DNA from: Stereocaulon alpinum
Lineage: Eukaryota > Ascomycota > Lecanoromycetes > Lecanorales > Stereocaulaceae
Assembly: GCA_018257865.1 (NCBI GenBank)
Contig: JAEUBA010000007.1
Location: 650,295-714,294, forward strand
DNA: 64,000 nt
Direction: 5' to 3'
Shown here: piece after piece, positions 13,126 through 24,455 of the stretch
Layout of the letters: each line of letters opens with the position of its first letter
How positions within the stretch are numbered: position 1 is the stretch's first letter
Program-made: the position numbers and the translations under genes
The notes under the pieces: generated by a model
Told to the model about the DNA's origin: nothing
Database searches by the model: none
What the model saw: the letters and a program-made list of their open reading frames with translations, nothing else

Positions 13126-13358
13126 ATTGGTCAGGACGGCGCGATTCGCTTGCTGTGACGGCCGGGCATTTGCTGTCGGTGGCCCGCTATCAGTTTCATC
13201 GTGAAGCTAGCAACACTAGCGATCCTCTGCAGAAGCACTGTATGCAAGCTTGCCTGCACCGTAGGAACGAAGTCTCCATAAAATTCACGACGATGCTCAG
13301 CCTCCTACCTAATCTTTCGTCTTGACCCCTGGGTTTCAACCGACAGCAACGCCTCACG

Positions 13359-14016
13359 ATGGCGCCGTCATCACGCTCCGCTACCCCTCCATCCATCAAG
13401 CGCCTCCTTCAAGAGCTCAAAGCCCATTCCGAAGAACCCTTGGTCATCCTACAATCCTTAGGCCCAAAATCTGAAGCTGAGATATTACACTGGGAAGCAG
13501 TTATGAAAGGTGTCCCAGGCACCGCCTACGAAGGTATTTTGAGCTATTACTCGTGTCAGATACCTACAAAAGACAAGTCTGACCTTCCTTTAGCCGGGAT
13601 TTGGAAGCTCGACATCGTGGTTCCTCCATCCTACCCTTTAGCCCCGCCCGCGGTAAAATTTGTGACCCCAATATGTCATCCCAATGTCCATTTCAAGGTC
13701 TACCTCCTTTTTCCCTCCGACCCGCGCCCTCAAAGCCCCACTCAGCCTTGCCTCAGTCTTACATCCTTTCCTCAACCTTTGCTGACGGCCTCGCAAACAG
13801 ACGGGCGAAATCTGTTTAGACCTACTTAAGGGTTCATGGTCGCCTGTGTATACGCTTACTTCTACACTTCAGGCTATACACCAGCTCCTCGTGTACCCAG
13901 AGGTCGATAGTCCGTTGAATATTGATATCGCGAGCCTATTGAAGAATGGGGACAGTATTGGCGGGGAAGGATTGGTGAGGTTTTGGTGTGAAGAGAAAAG
14001 ATGGGGTGGAAGTTGA
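13359..14016 (+). CDS. pex4: Peroxisomal ubiquitin-conjugating enzyme E2 (peroxin-4)
   Basis: Three exons: 13359-13533, 13594-13697, 13801-14016, giving 164 residues. The first intron is 60 nt, in frame and without stops (GTATTT...CTGAC...TTTAG), so the unspliced reading stays open; removing it restores the E2 core YE-AGIWKLDI. The second intron is 103 nt. The UBC fold signatures are present: PPSYPLAPP, HPN at about residues 87-89, and the catalytic Cys at about 98 in TGEICLDLLKGSWSP. The ending GEGLVRFWCEEKRW is typical of filamentous-fungal Pex4. In yeast, Pex4 with Pex22 mono-ubiquitinates the import receptor Pex5 at the peroxisomal membrane so that it can recycle. Confidence is high for E2 and good for Pex4 as opposed to another E2. 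Confidence 0.9.
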
Positions 14017-14785
14017 AGAAGTTTGAGCTTGGATATCTACTATGGAATGGAATACTACACGAATTATGTCTTGGAAGGAAGTGTGAGAGTAGTATCCATT
14101 ACGTCTTGAGTGAGAAGGACACAAGGCCGAAGACTCTGCTCACGGATGGTCTCTATGTCATCATAGTACGATGATAACCTCGCCAAAACAGACAGGCGCA
14201 AGAGTAGTGATGCACTTGGAATACGGACAAGCAAAAGACTCACGAAGTAGCTCCCTTCGAGATGGTAGGTACTTCACTACAGAGCTCTGGATTCAGATCT
14301 TCCGAAGAGGCGAACGACGGTCTCAACTTTCAACCTACCGTCCACAGCATGCTGAGCGCCGGCAAAAGATGGTCAAATCCGTACTGTTAGCCGAGAGAAA
14401 TGACGCGATACAATTAAATCAATTACAATTGTAAGGTCGGCACACACGGAGTCTAATACAAATCATCGAGGCTAGCTATGGAGCTTCTCAGAATTCTACC
14501 TTATGCCTGCATTATCACATCTAGGTCGTATCTACTGCTAGAGTAGTTCACAGATATCCTGAATTGGGCCTGCGTGAGCTGGACATACGCTTTGGGCATA
14601 TCGACAGGGCCCCCTAACTCGCGCTATATTATGCATGCAGCATGACGAGTAAGAGGGGAACAAGTGGATCAATGTGTAGTTTTTTCGCTACGACGCTATT
14701 GATTATGTTACATTAATGTGCGCCAAGTTCATTCTAGGGGAGAATGCGGTACTTGACAAACCCCAGTGGCAATGCCGGCCGGTGT
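14017..14785. other. Convergent intergenic spacer
   Basis: 3' flanks of pex4 and of the convergent PPR gene. Small ORFs here have no recognisable features. No repeat or RNA gene seen. Confidence 0.4.
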
Positions 14786-17323
14786 TCAATATTTGACACT
14801 ATAGGAGGGAAGAGGATCTTCCGTCCTAGTACCGCTGGCACCCATTTCCCATGCTGCCTTTTCAATGTTACTCTCTACCAAGTCTTCATCGACAGCAGCC
14901 CTTCGCAGTACCGTCCGAAGAAACTCGGCTAATATGAATAGACCTTCTTCCTTCTGGACCTCTTCATCACATTGACCCAGTCTGGCCAGGCCATGCTCTT
15001 CAAGAAGCTGGTTACGTTGCTCAGCGATTATGCTGAAAACCTGAGCGATCTTCGCTGAATTGGCTTGGCGTAGCGGATTCCGACCTTTGCGTCTTGACCG
15101 CCTGGAGGCGATTCGAGCTTCTTTCTCGCCAATCCCCATCTGGGCGACCTGCAGACTGACCATGCGCGCGGTATCCTTGTCTGGATAGAAGCCAAAAGAT
15201 TCTTTCATCGCGTATAGCGCCACAATAGTGCCTTCTAGGTCGGAGAACACACACATACAACGAATGATCTGGTCATACATATCCTTGCTGAACTCCTGTC
15301 GTGCCGTCTCTCGCTCTCTAGGCCGGGTGCTGAGCTCGGAGAACCAGTTCATCATATCGCACATGAGCTCTCGTGGACCCGGAAAGCTGTCATTGCGATG
15401 GATGACAAGGCTATCGAGATGCGCTTTCTCGCAATCCCAGAGACAGGCGAAGGTCTCCAAATCTGGTTTCTGTTGTGGTCCAAGCATTTCTTTGTATCTC
15501 TTGAATGCCGCTTGATGTCGTCCTTTTCGCAAGTCCATATAGAGTAGGTGGTTGATGAGGTGCGTATTTGGCTTAATCTCGGCTACGGAAAGGCATTTTT
15601 GGACAAGCTGTACGTTTTCATCTTGGGAGCGACGGGCGTAATGTTGTAGGAGTAGGGCAAAGGTTTCGACGGTCGCCGGTGCAACAGTACGTCGAAGATG
15701 TGTGGGGATTGTAAGTCCGGAAACGCTCAGAAACGCCGTTGAGTCGATTTCGTTGCGTTTCCGACGCCTGCAGACGAGGTCGAATCTCTCATGTACCATA
15801 GCCCAAGCCATCTTTTCTGCCGCCTCCCTGTCTCGTGCGGTCCCGGATCGTAGCCATGCTCCAATGATGCCGTTCAAGTGCTTGGCGTCTGGTCTGACGC
15901 CTCGCTCGTACATCAACTCAATGACAGATGCAGCAGCGTCTATTGCACCGATGCCAAGAAGCTTCTTTAGCCAGCTTCCAAAGAAGAATTTGTTTTGGAG
16001 CCTTTTCGGAAGAATAGTGAGGCCTGTCAGAGCGATTTTGTTCAAATCGTTCACCGTCACAGCATCTGGCTGTGCGTTACCCATGAAACTGAGTGCTTTC
16101 GTGTAGAGTTCGAGAGAGCCTTGATCAGTCTCTTTCCCAGCAAGCATCATATCCTTGAACACGGCCAGCGCAAAATCCGCGTTTCCGGCGTTCAGAAAGC
16201 TTAAAGTGATATTGTCGTAATCTTCATTGGTGATGTTGATACCGATCTGTGCTTTAAACCGTAGATATAGCACCCAGGCATGCTTGAACCCGGTATCATC
16301 TTTACGCTGTGCCCATGCGTTCAATATTGGGATGAGAATCCGGGACTGCTCCTGATGCCCCTTGCGCAGGAAACTCAACGCGATCGTTTCGGCCTTCTCA
16401 GGATCTCCCTGCGATGCAAATAATCGGACGCCCAACAGCTCGTACTCTTCAAGAGCCTGTCTATCGTCTCCTAGAATTTTCCCCAGCTCTTTCCACTGGG
16501 CAATGGCCTCATCGTGGCGACTCTCGTGACGTAGTGCCTCAGTATAGAGCAGTCTCTCGTAGACATCCAATTGCTTTCCTGCCTTCAGCATGTCTTCGCA
16601 CAGTATCACTAGATGAGAGGCCCAGGTCGCATCCTCGGTCATCATACTCTGCTGACTGGCACAAAGGACGGTCCATGCCTTTTCTGGTACCAAGTGTAGG
16701 AAACGGGGAAGAAAGGCTTTGCACCGTATATAGGACTGCCAAAGCTTCTTGCGTGTGTCTTTGTCGGTAAGATTAGTGGATGCTTTGTAGATATTCACAT
16801 TCAAATTTCGAAGATGATTGTTTTGTTGCGGCGGCAGCTCCCAACGAATTTCAAGCTCTCTCTTCTGCGGAAGATACTTCTGAAGCTCGCGCTTCAGCAG
16901 CGCCTTCTTCCTTCCCTTCCGCGCCTCTTCGAGCTCATCTTGTCTTATTGCTTCCCTAATCCTTTGCTGGTCCTCCTCTGGAAGCTCGGCAAGCATGGGT
17001 TCGATAAAGGTCCTCCCGCCACTGGGGTTCTCCATTTCACGTAGATCTGCATCCAGCTCATCGATCTCGGCCTGAATAGCCCTTGCTTCCTCGCTCACTT
17101 CTACATCGTGGCTGTTGGGATCTACCCGCCGTCGTTTGGATGACCAAGGGAGTAATTGCTCGAACCATTTTATCGCCGGCTGGTCTGACTTGTCGTCGAA
17201 CCTGGAGCATGTGGAGGTGAAAGGTCTGCGGAGCTGTGTAGCTGGCGGATTGGCACAGCATGCTCGGTAGATGCCTAGCTGAACATTGTATGGACGAGCT
17301 GGACGCAAGCTCAAGCGGAGCAT
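14786..17323 (-). CDS. Mitochondrial pentatricopeptide-repeat (PPR) protein
   Basis: Single-exon ORF of 845 residues starting at ATG 17323. The N-terminus (MLRLSLRPARPYNVQLGIYR, then RRPFTSTCSRF) is basic, hydroxylated and free of acidic residues, as in a mitochondrial presequence. Residues about 70-150 are charged and coiled-coil-like. The middle and C-terminal parts contain helical-pair repeats of PPR type, for example VIELMYERGVRPDAKHLNGI and a following block with KPNTHLINHLLY. Fungal PPR proteins of this size act in mitochondrial RNA processing, translation or respiratory-complex assembly (Cya5- and CIA84-like proteins are examples); the sequence does not say which. Lies tandem with mss116, 766 bp downstream of its stop, which is another mitochondrial RNA function but probably coincidental. 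Confidence 0.88.
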   Translation of the reverse strand: MLRLSLRPARPYNVQLGIYRACCANPPATQLRRPFTSTCSRFDDKSDQPAIKWFEQLLPWSSKRRRVDPNSHDVEVSEEARAIQAEIDELDADLREMENPSGGRTFIEPMLAELPEEDQQRIREAIRQDELEEARKGRKKALLKRELQKYLPQKRELEIRWELPPQQNNHLRNLNVNIYKASTNLTDKDTRKKLWQSYIRCKAFLPRFLHLVPEKAWTVLCASQQSMMTEDATWASHLVILCEDMLKAGKQLDVYERLLYTEALRHESRHDEAIAQWKELGKILGDDRQALEEYELLGVRLFASQGDPEKAETIALSFLRKGHQEQSRILIPILNAWAQRKDDTGFKHAWVLYLRFKAQIGINITNEDYDNITLSFLNAGNADFALAVFKDMMLAGKETDQGSLELYTKALSFMGNAQPDAVTVNDLNKIALTGLTILPKRLQNKFFFGSWLKKLLGIGAIDAAASVIELMYERGVRPDAKHLNGIIGAWLRSGTARDREAAEKMAWAMVHERFDLVCRRRKRNEIDSTAFLSVSGLTIPTHLRRTVAPATVETFALLLQHYARRSQDENVQLVQKCLSVAEIKPNTHLINHLLYMDLRKGRHQAAFKRYKEMLGPQQKPDLETFACLWDCEKAHLDSLVIHRNDSFPGPRELMCDMMNWFSELSTRPRERETARQEFSKDMYDQIIRCMCVFSDLEGTIVALYAMKESFGFYPDKDTARMVSLQVAQMGIGEKEARIASRRSRRKGRNPLRQANSAKIAQVFSIIAEQRNQLLEEHGLARLGQCDEEVQKEEGLFILAEFLRTVLRRAAVDEDLVESNIEKAAWEMGASGTRTEDPLPSYSVKY

Positions 17324-18089
17324 GAATACCCAGAACGACGATGGTACATAGGCGCTATCAACACATCACTGGACTGTGAGTCTTTGGTTGACGAATTGAT
17401 CGATTATTTCTGGCGTGTATCTAGTGATATCTGTCATATGGTATTCCCACGTTACGCTATCTACAAGAAGCATTTGTTAAAGCCACGAGGCCGCATTACC
17501 ATTCGGGTTCACCTCTCATTTCACAATTCCTTCAAGCATCTGACCATTGGATACTGTAGATTAATCTACGTGTTCCATAGGCTCGGCTCCAAAGATGGGG
17601 AAAGTGCTTCAAAGTGCGGTGCTTTTCACTGGAGATTTGCAACCATGTTTCTTGAGCAGTAATGAGATGCCTCCCACAAAATGTTCTCCCTGAAGGCCAC
17701 GATCTGCGCTCGGATTTTCTCTGCTGCCCCATTTTGTAAAATGCTCAGTCTGGAACAATGCCTGGTCTATGGCGAATCTTTAGGAAGGACGGGGAGACGC
17801 AAGGTTGAGCTGATGGCAGAAGATGTCTTGTTGCCCTAGCACTCAGTGACCCCAGTGGAGTGTAACGCAAATCGCACGTGACAGCAAAATGCCAGAATGG
17901 ACACCTCTACGGGCTGTTTGCTTCAAGGGTTTCAAGTGTAACCTCTGTCTACTGGATGCTAAGGTTGAGAGGATTCGTATTGTCTAGCACACCGTTTACT
18001 TCGAACCTAGTCACAGTCTGCACTGTGAGTTCAGTAGTTCTACCTACCGATGCGGAGCACCAACAACACGTCGACAGTCCCGGGTCTGC
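17324..18089. other. Intergenic spacer
   Basis: Lies between the 3' end of mss116 and the start of the PPR gene, so it should hold the PPR gene promoter. Short ORFs on both strands lack features. Nothing specific recognised. Confidence 0.4.
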
Positions 18090-20226
18090 TTACAGTTCCA
18101 AGGTCAATCCGGAACCCTTGTTGGAATGACTTCTTTGTTCAATGTATCTGGATCCCACCATGACATTCCTTTCCTCGCGAAGTTCCGAGTGTGGTACGTT
18201 GCCGGGACGGCCACCTCTTCCACGTCCTCTGCCTCGCACACCAGAACCTCCTCTATTAGACCCTCGTCCTCCGCGCACATCAGAGCCACTTCTATTCGAC
18301 GGCCGCCGTCCTGGCACGGGGAAATCTTCCCAGGCTTCGTTCCTAAGGGTGCTCATGGAGTCTGGAACCCCTTGATGTCGGAGTCGCCTGGAGGGGGTCT
18401 CATACCCTGTAGGCGTCTCTGTACCAGGAAATCTTCTCTTGACAGTAGCTTGCCCTTCCTGCAACGGCTTCGCATAGCGAATGCCAGGAACGCCCTTCAG
18501 CCCCATCTTTCCAATTGTCATCTTCTCCATCTCTGGTACCTCATCGCATTGCATCCCATCTAAGGCAAAATAATTTGCCATTTTGACAAGTTCGGCGGTA
18601 TTCATCCGCATTTTGTTTACGAAACCCTTCATGAATCCAAGGTATGCTGAGTAGGCCTTTTGCTTGCTCTTAGGGTCAACACTCTGTAAAGCCCTTAACA
18701 TCTTGTCAGCGGCGTTAAGATCATTCAGGACCTTATCCGAGGCCGGATACGGCTTGATTGGGAATTGTCGGTTGACGCTAAGAAAGAATGACTCGATTTG
18801 TGTGAGCAGGATAACGGCACGACCATCCTTGCCGGCACGAGCGGTTCTGCCTACTCTATGAGTGTAGGCGTCCGCGTCAGCTGGAAGTCCCACTTGCAAT
18901 ACGAGTGAGACATTGGGAAAATCCATTCCTCGACCAACGACTGTGGTAGTGTCAGGTCAAGAAGCAAAGAGCGGGGTGGGACGGAAGGCTATACCGTCAG
19001 TAGCGAAAAGGATCCCATTTTTAGCCATCTTGAAAGCATCGGTTGCTTTCGTTCTGGCTGGTTGAGACATTCGGCTCTGCAACTCGAAAACTTTGAGATT
19101 TGTCTGAGCTTCAAACACTTGAGCATACAAAGCGACAAGGTTCGCTGTTGTACCAAACACTATGATTTTCGACTCTCCCTCGTTGGCTTGTATCTCCTCT
19201 CTAATAAGGGAATAGAGCGCGGTGAATGTATCCGCAATACTAGGGATTATTACAGAGAATTGTGGAACCTTGGCGAGGGTTGGGGGCTCTGATGCATCAA
19301 GGGTGGAGATGGAGACATGATCCTTGCTAAGCACGTGGGAGAGGACCTGTTGCATCTTTGGCGGGATGGTGGCAGAGAAGCACATGCCTTGCCATTGTCC
19401 GTTTCTTCCGCTTTTAGGCGGAAGCGCACGAAGGACTTTAAGTATCTCCGGAAGGAAGCCTGTGGAGGATCAACATTGATGCGTACGTTTGACGGCCAAG
19501 AGGCCCTACCAGCATCCAGCATTCTGTCTGCCTCATCTAAGACCAGTGTCATCATCCCACGAAATTGGACTCTCACTTCTTCCTCACTAAGGTAGTCGTT
19601 TAGCCGGCCAGGGGTGGCCACCATGATTTTTGGGTCTCCACGCGTGAACTTTTTCAACGAAGTTGCCTTTGCGGTCCCTCCAAAGGCCGTGTGGACCTCG
19701 AAAGGCTTCCGCATTTTAGAAACTAGTCTGGAAGCTTCGGCTGCAATTTGAAGCGCCAATTCGCGGGTGGGAGAGAGGACAAGTATAGCGACTTGGCCTT
19801 TGGACAGTGACTGGGTGAGAGCGTTTTGTATGGCTGGGAGCAAGAATGCTGTGGTCTTACCAGTACCTGTCTTTGCTTGAACAAGACTAACACAACGTTC
19901 AGCATTTCCTCCTTAGACAAAAATACGGACATTTACCGCTGCTACGTCGGCGCGATTATTACTGACCAGTCACTCTTCAGAGATGGAAGCCCGCTCAAGA
20001 CTTTGCTTTGTACCGGTGTCATGAAATCAAATTTCATGTCTTTCAAAGCTTGCAACAGCATCGGGTCTAATTTGCCCTCCATACTACTGTAGGGTTGCGC
20101 GTTGGCAGCTTTGAGCGATTCGCTCGTATACAAGGCGGCTGTGGTCGACATTGTGAGTGTCGATGTAAAGTAAAGCTTGTGAGAGGACACGAAGCAGGGG
20201 CGGGCGATATTTCGAGCTAGCAGCAT
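18090..20226 (-). CDS. mss116: Mitochondrial DEAD-box RNA helicase MSS116-like
   Basis: Four exons on the minus strand: 20226-19967, 19886-19510, 19459-18995, 18940-18090; introns of 80, 50 and 54 nt; 650 residues with an intact frame. All DEAD-box motifs are readable: Q motif (FDFMTPVQ), motif I AKTGTGKT ending at about residue 98, Ia PTRELALQ, Ib TPGRL, II DEAD at about 204-207, III SAT, IV IVFGTT, V ATDVVGRGMDF (spliced across intron 3), VI HRVGRTARAG. A C-terminal RGG/RGR tail follows. The N-terminus (MLLARNIARPCFVSSHKLYF) looks like a mitochondrial presequence; a second in-frame Met (MSTTAALY) lies 25 codons in. MSS116 helps fold group I/II introns and supports mitochondrial transcription and translation. 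Divergent from ORC3. Confidence 0.93.
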
Positions 20227-20660
20227 TGGCAGCTAATAGACTCAAAGTGATGGATTAAGACAAAGAGTGTTCGCTGACGAGACTGGTCCCGGTTTTGTAA
20301 AGAAAGCGCGGTTAAAGTAGGGATCAGGTCAGGTCTAGCACTCTGTAGCATTGACTCCCAATGCAGCTAGATTATTCTGCCACACGTGATATATCGTTGG
20401 CCTGAATTTTGACCGCCTGCTTCACGCTATGACCTGCATGGACTAATCAAGGTGCTTGTTTGTTGTTAGTGATCAATAGCCAATTACTTGTTGAAAATTT
20501 GCTTTAAGAAAGTAAACTTTCCCGCCTTGTCCTAGGGCTTCTCCCGCCTGCCCAGCCGCGCGTAAGAGATATCGGCTAGGGCTTGCCATTTCATTAACCT
20601 AAAGTACTTCACATAGGGTAATCAAATGTTGTCGAGATTGAAGACGCTGGGTTCATCATC
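20227..20660. promoter_or_regulatory. Bidirectional promoter mss116/orc3 with E2F/MBF-like site
   Basis: A 434-bp spacer between two divergent start codons. TTTCCCGCC at 20518-20526 matches the E2F-type consensus (TTTSSCGC), which is known to control S-phase genes; ORC subunits are plausible targets. A CCAAT-like AGCCAAT lies near 20478. The sites are seen; their use is inferred. Confidence 0.45.
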
Positions 20661-23122
20661 ATGACTGAGTATGAGGTTAGAGAATACCAGGAACGCTCTT
20701 TGTCTTGGTGCTGACGGCAACTCAGGCATGCTACGTTTTTACTTCCAAGGGTTCGAATGGGCAGGCGCCTCGCCCATCAAAACGAAGGAAGACTGCGCGA
20801 CTGCCTGAGTCAGAGGTTCAATATGAAGTCCTCCCATTCATCCCGCTTTTGAGAGGTGCAGAGACACCTAGATGTACAAAGGTTCGACTGGATAGCTTGG
20901 AGACCGCTTGGCGTTCGAAGGACGACCTCATTAATGTAAATTCTTTCAATGTTCGAAGTATTGAAAAGCTTGACGAAGTACATTCACTCAGAAAACCTTT
21001 CATACCGCCAACCTTGATACGATCAAAGAAATAACCTCGTTCATCCGAAGCGATCGTGCTCCGCAGTGAGTGGATACGTAAACCGAACAAGGCACCTGTT
21101 AATAGCACTCCAGGTCTAGCCGCAGAGTTCGTACTGGCCTACTTCTCGCTGGACCAGATGACAGGGCTTCCACCGATCTATTCGAGTCTATAGCGGAGAG
21201 TGTCAATAAAGATGAATGTGCCATGTTGATCAATCTGAGCTCAGTGCAAAGCGCCAATCTTAAGACTATTCTCAGATATATGAATCAACAGGCTACAAAA
21301 CATGACCTAGGAGCTGACGAAGACGCCATAACTGATGGGTCAAGGGTTAGCGATAATGTTGGATCCCGGGATAACGAAATTGCTGATGTGCATGTAGACC
21401 ACTCGACAGCTCAATTACGATCTTCAGATCCTCTTCGATCACGTTCAGGATAAAGCAATCAGTAGAGTAGTGGTAGCCTTTCAAGATAGCGAAGCCTTTG
21501 AGGGGAAAATGCTCGCTGAGCTTATGGATGTCTTCAGGTACAAAAGCTGTTTGGATGTCAGCTTGCAGCTAATCTCAGTAGTTCTTGGAACGACCGGATA
21601 CCACTTGTGGTCCTATTCAGCATTGTAACATCTGTCGAGGGTTTCCAGAGCAAACTGTCGCGCGCCGCCATCAGAAATCTGGAAGGCCCGGAATTCAAAG
21701 TCGGAAGAGTCAGAATCGAGGAGATCCTCAAGATTATCAATTCGAAACATTCGACGTTATGGTTGAGCGCAGGGTTGAGTAACATGATACTGCAGCGACA
21801 GAAGGATTATGTTCAGAGCCCATACGCCATGAGCCAAACCTTGAAGGTGAACCTACTGTTCCAGTCCTGCAGTATGAGCGCTAAAGGACATACTAGTATG
21901 CCTATATGAACCACTATTTCGCAAATCCACTCAGCGTTGCCCTCAATGACGACCCGACTCGTGTCCCGTTGCAGGAAGAGCATTATGAAGCAGTGCGTAA
22001 TCTACCGTCTTTCAGAAGGTACATCCTTATCGGCTGTTGGGTATGAGATAGTATCAAGAGTCTAATATTTGAACAGCCATGTACAGAAACTGATTAAGAG
22101 TAGAGACTACGACACAGTCCGGAATCTGCTCGACGATGATGAAAGCCTGAACGAACTCATAATGCACAAGCTTTGGAGCTCAAGGAAAGCATTAGAGGAC
22201 CTGGTGTCAGCCGTGACAGCCCTCTACAGGACGCAGTCTTCCCCAACCTGCAAGACAGACTCTGCTTGGTCAGAGATATATATCCAGGCAATGTCTGGTG
22301 AGCTGTTTAAGTCTACGTTATTTGCGGAGATTCTTAACCAAGCGAAGAAGTTGCCATCAGACACCATGCATGACTTGTTGCGTGATCTCGCAGGAATTTT
22401 TCATGACAAAGAAATAGAGAAAGTCATAGTGGACCTTGGTAAGCTCACCAGCAATTTGGACGACCCTGAGATACCTCTACGAAGTCAGTACGATATCGAT
22501 CACGAAACGCTTCGCACGACAGTTGTTGCCCAGAGAGTTTCACTAAGCAAGAATACCTCGACTCTATCAGCGCAAGACGCTGCCTACACTAAGATTGTAG
22601 ATCGTGCATTCAGTCAGCTTCAAAGGAGGTTTATGTGGGCACTGATCAATCCTCAAACCCTCTTCCTTAATGAGGCTCTGATCTACGACTCAAAATCTCC
22701 GCACCGAGACGTCTTTACTCCAAGACCGCGTTTTGCAATTGAGCGAGCGTTGAGCTCGCCACACGATTACCTCGGTTGTGGATGCTGCGGTAGGGCCGAG
22801 GGCGGTTTATCTGCTACTCAGCCGGCCACGACTATATTGTATCAATTGTATCTAGAATCAGGATCTGCCGTAAATGCGGCGGATCTTTGGTCAGCATTCT
22901 GGACTATAGTGGGTACGGAAGGAGGTGAGGATGAGGAAGCCGATCGAGAGAAGGTATTGTAAGTACCATTCATGCGCTTCCCCTTTCTACACACCCACAG
23001 GCTAACAGAGAAATAGGGCGCTCTTTTCGAGGGCGTTGGCCGAGCTGAAGTACTTGGACATGATTAAGAACAGCAGGAAGAAGGCAGACCATTTAGCGAA
23101 ATTGGCATGGAAAGGTCTGTGA
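20661..23122 (+). CDS. orc3: Origin recognition complex subunit 3
   Basis: Nine-exon model: 20661-20675, 20726-20935, 20992-21065, 21114-21345, 21410-21537, 21579-21846, 21897-22018, 22077-22958, 23017-23122. It sums to 678 residues with intact frame and phase at every junction. The N-terminus MTEYEACYVF and a basic KRRK stretch match fungal Orc3; then come RTGLLLAGPD, LNYDLQILFDHV, RVVVAFQDSEAFEG, VVLFSIVTSVEGF, YAYMNHYFANPLS, and the C-terminal ALFSRALAELKYL...HLAKLAWKGL. Orc3 is a core ORC subunit that pairs with Orc2 at replication origins. The least certain junctions are the acceptor of intron 3 (21105 or 21113) and intron 4 (a GTTAGC donor), although intron 1 uses a similar GTTAGA donor. 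Intron 5 is only 41 nt. Convergent with the gene at 23228-24455. Confidence 0.88.
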
Positions 23123-23227
23123 ACGTGGGGAGTCAATGCGTGGATTTTGTTACAATCTTCAAAACATCTTTACTATGCTGCTGTTGTAAGGTATTATATT
23201 AGTCGCACCCTCATGGATGTCCCAAAG

Positions 23228-24455
23228 CTAGACCATAGGACGTATCCTAGTTATCCTACCCCACCAGCCTATATCGTTGACTGCTGCTGCCTCCATCACC
23301 TCCTCTATCAGCTGCTCCAGCTCCTCTTCCACTTCTTCATCCTGGACTACAGGTCCCCGTTGAATGATGTCGCCTCTCTGAACGGGTCTCCCATTTTCAC
23401 CAAGTACCATTGCTTCTCTTCTCCGTCGGCGCAGCGCTTGCTCCTCTGGGCTCTGCTCCCTTCCTCTCTCACCTGGTCTAACCTCAATCCCATCATTTGT
23501 TCTTGCTGTATCATCTGTGTGGAAAACAGACCAATCTACTCCCTGCTCAGGATCAACTGGGGGCTCAGCGGCCCCTATGGCCCAGCCAGTGCGCCCACCA
23601 GATGGATGGGAGATGGCGAAGCCCATGTCAAAGTTCAAATTCTTGTCAATGTGCTCCTCGGCGTCAATCAAATTGTGCTTTTTCATTTGCCTTCGGAGCT
23701 CTTCGCTCCCAAAAAAGCGGCCGAGGACACTTTGCATGGAACATCCGAAATCGCCATCCTCATAAAAGTGATCTCCCTTGGCTATTTCCCATATCAATTT
23801 CTTCCTTTCTGAAAGAGGAAGTTCTCTGCCGCCGAATGGGTAGTGGGCGAGCCAGCTGCCTATGACATTCGCCTGTACATCGGGTTCAGTCTGCAATGGT
23901 AGGATATAATCAAGAAGCCAGAGAGAGTCACGCTCGCGTTGAGAGCGGTACGAGGAGGACGCTTCTGCGACTCGTGCTTCTGGAAACAGGCCGCGCAAGC
24001 AATTGATGAGTGCGTGGTAGGTGGATGACTGGCGGAACAATACACGGGCAGCTTCGTTGCTCTGACCTGTCAACTCGCTTTAGTCTATGGCTCAAACATG
24101 GTCTCAACCTAAGCGAAGGAGCTGCCTTACTAGACTGTGCAACGAATCGAAGGCAGATTAGCGTCCTATCCCGACGCCTAACGTTCGAGCCAGCAAGATC
24201 CTGCATCATAAGCTCCCAGATGGGCGGCATCGCCCCTCCCTGGAACAGTCTCTCCGTAATTATCTTGATAGACCTGCATCATCTTGAGTACAGGTTCTTG
24301 TCACCCAAAGACGTTGCGTACGCTGCTCGAATGTCCGGGTTTGCGCTCTGTACCAATTGACCGAGTGTCTCAAGTTTGAGGGCTGGTAAGCGTCAGCATG
24401 TTCTCTCATCATTTGATCAGCTGTACACACCATTTTCCGTCTCCTGGCTAAGCAT
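23228..24455 (-). CDS. Conserved fungal protein, possibly helical-repeat, function unknown
   Basis: Four exons on the minus strand: 24455-24431, 24382-24322, 24273-24131, 24066-23228; introns of 48, 48 and 64 nt; 355 residues, frame intact. The start MLSQETENALKLETLGQLVQ and following SIKIITERLF look like alternating amphipathic helices of ARM/HEAT type. Near the C-terminus SPEEQALRRRRREAMVLGE then GDIIQRG is a block I recall in uncharacterised ascomycete proteins that begin MLSQEN. An acidic stretch (DEEVEEELEQLIEEV) precedes the end. No catalytic motif, signal peptide or membrane segment seen. Its 3' end faces ORC3, 105 bp away. Confidence 0.75.

Noticed and set aside
14171..14434. 87-codon ORF downstream of pex4
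   Set aside because: No recognisable feature and lies in the 3' flank of two convergent genes.
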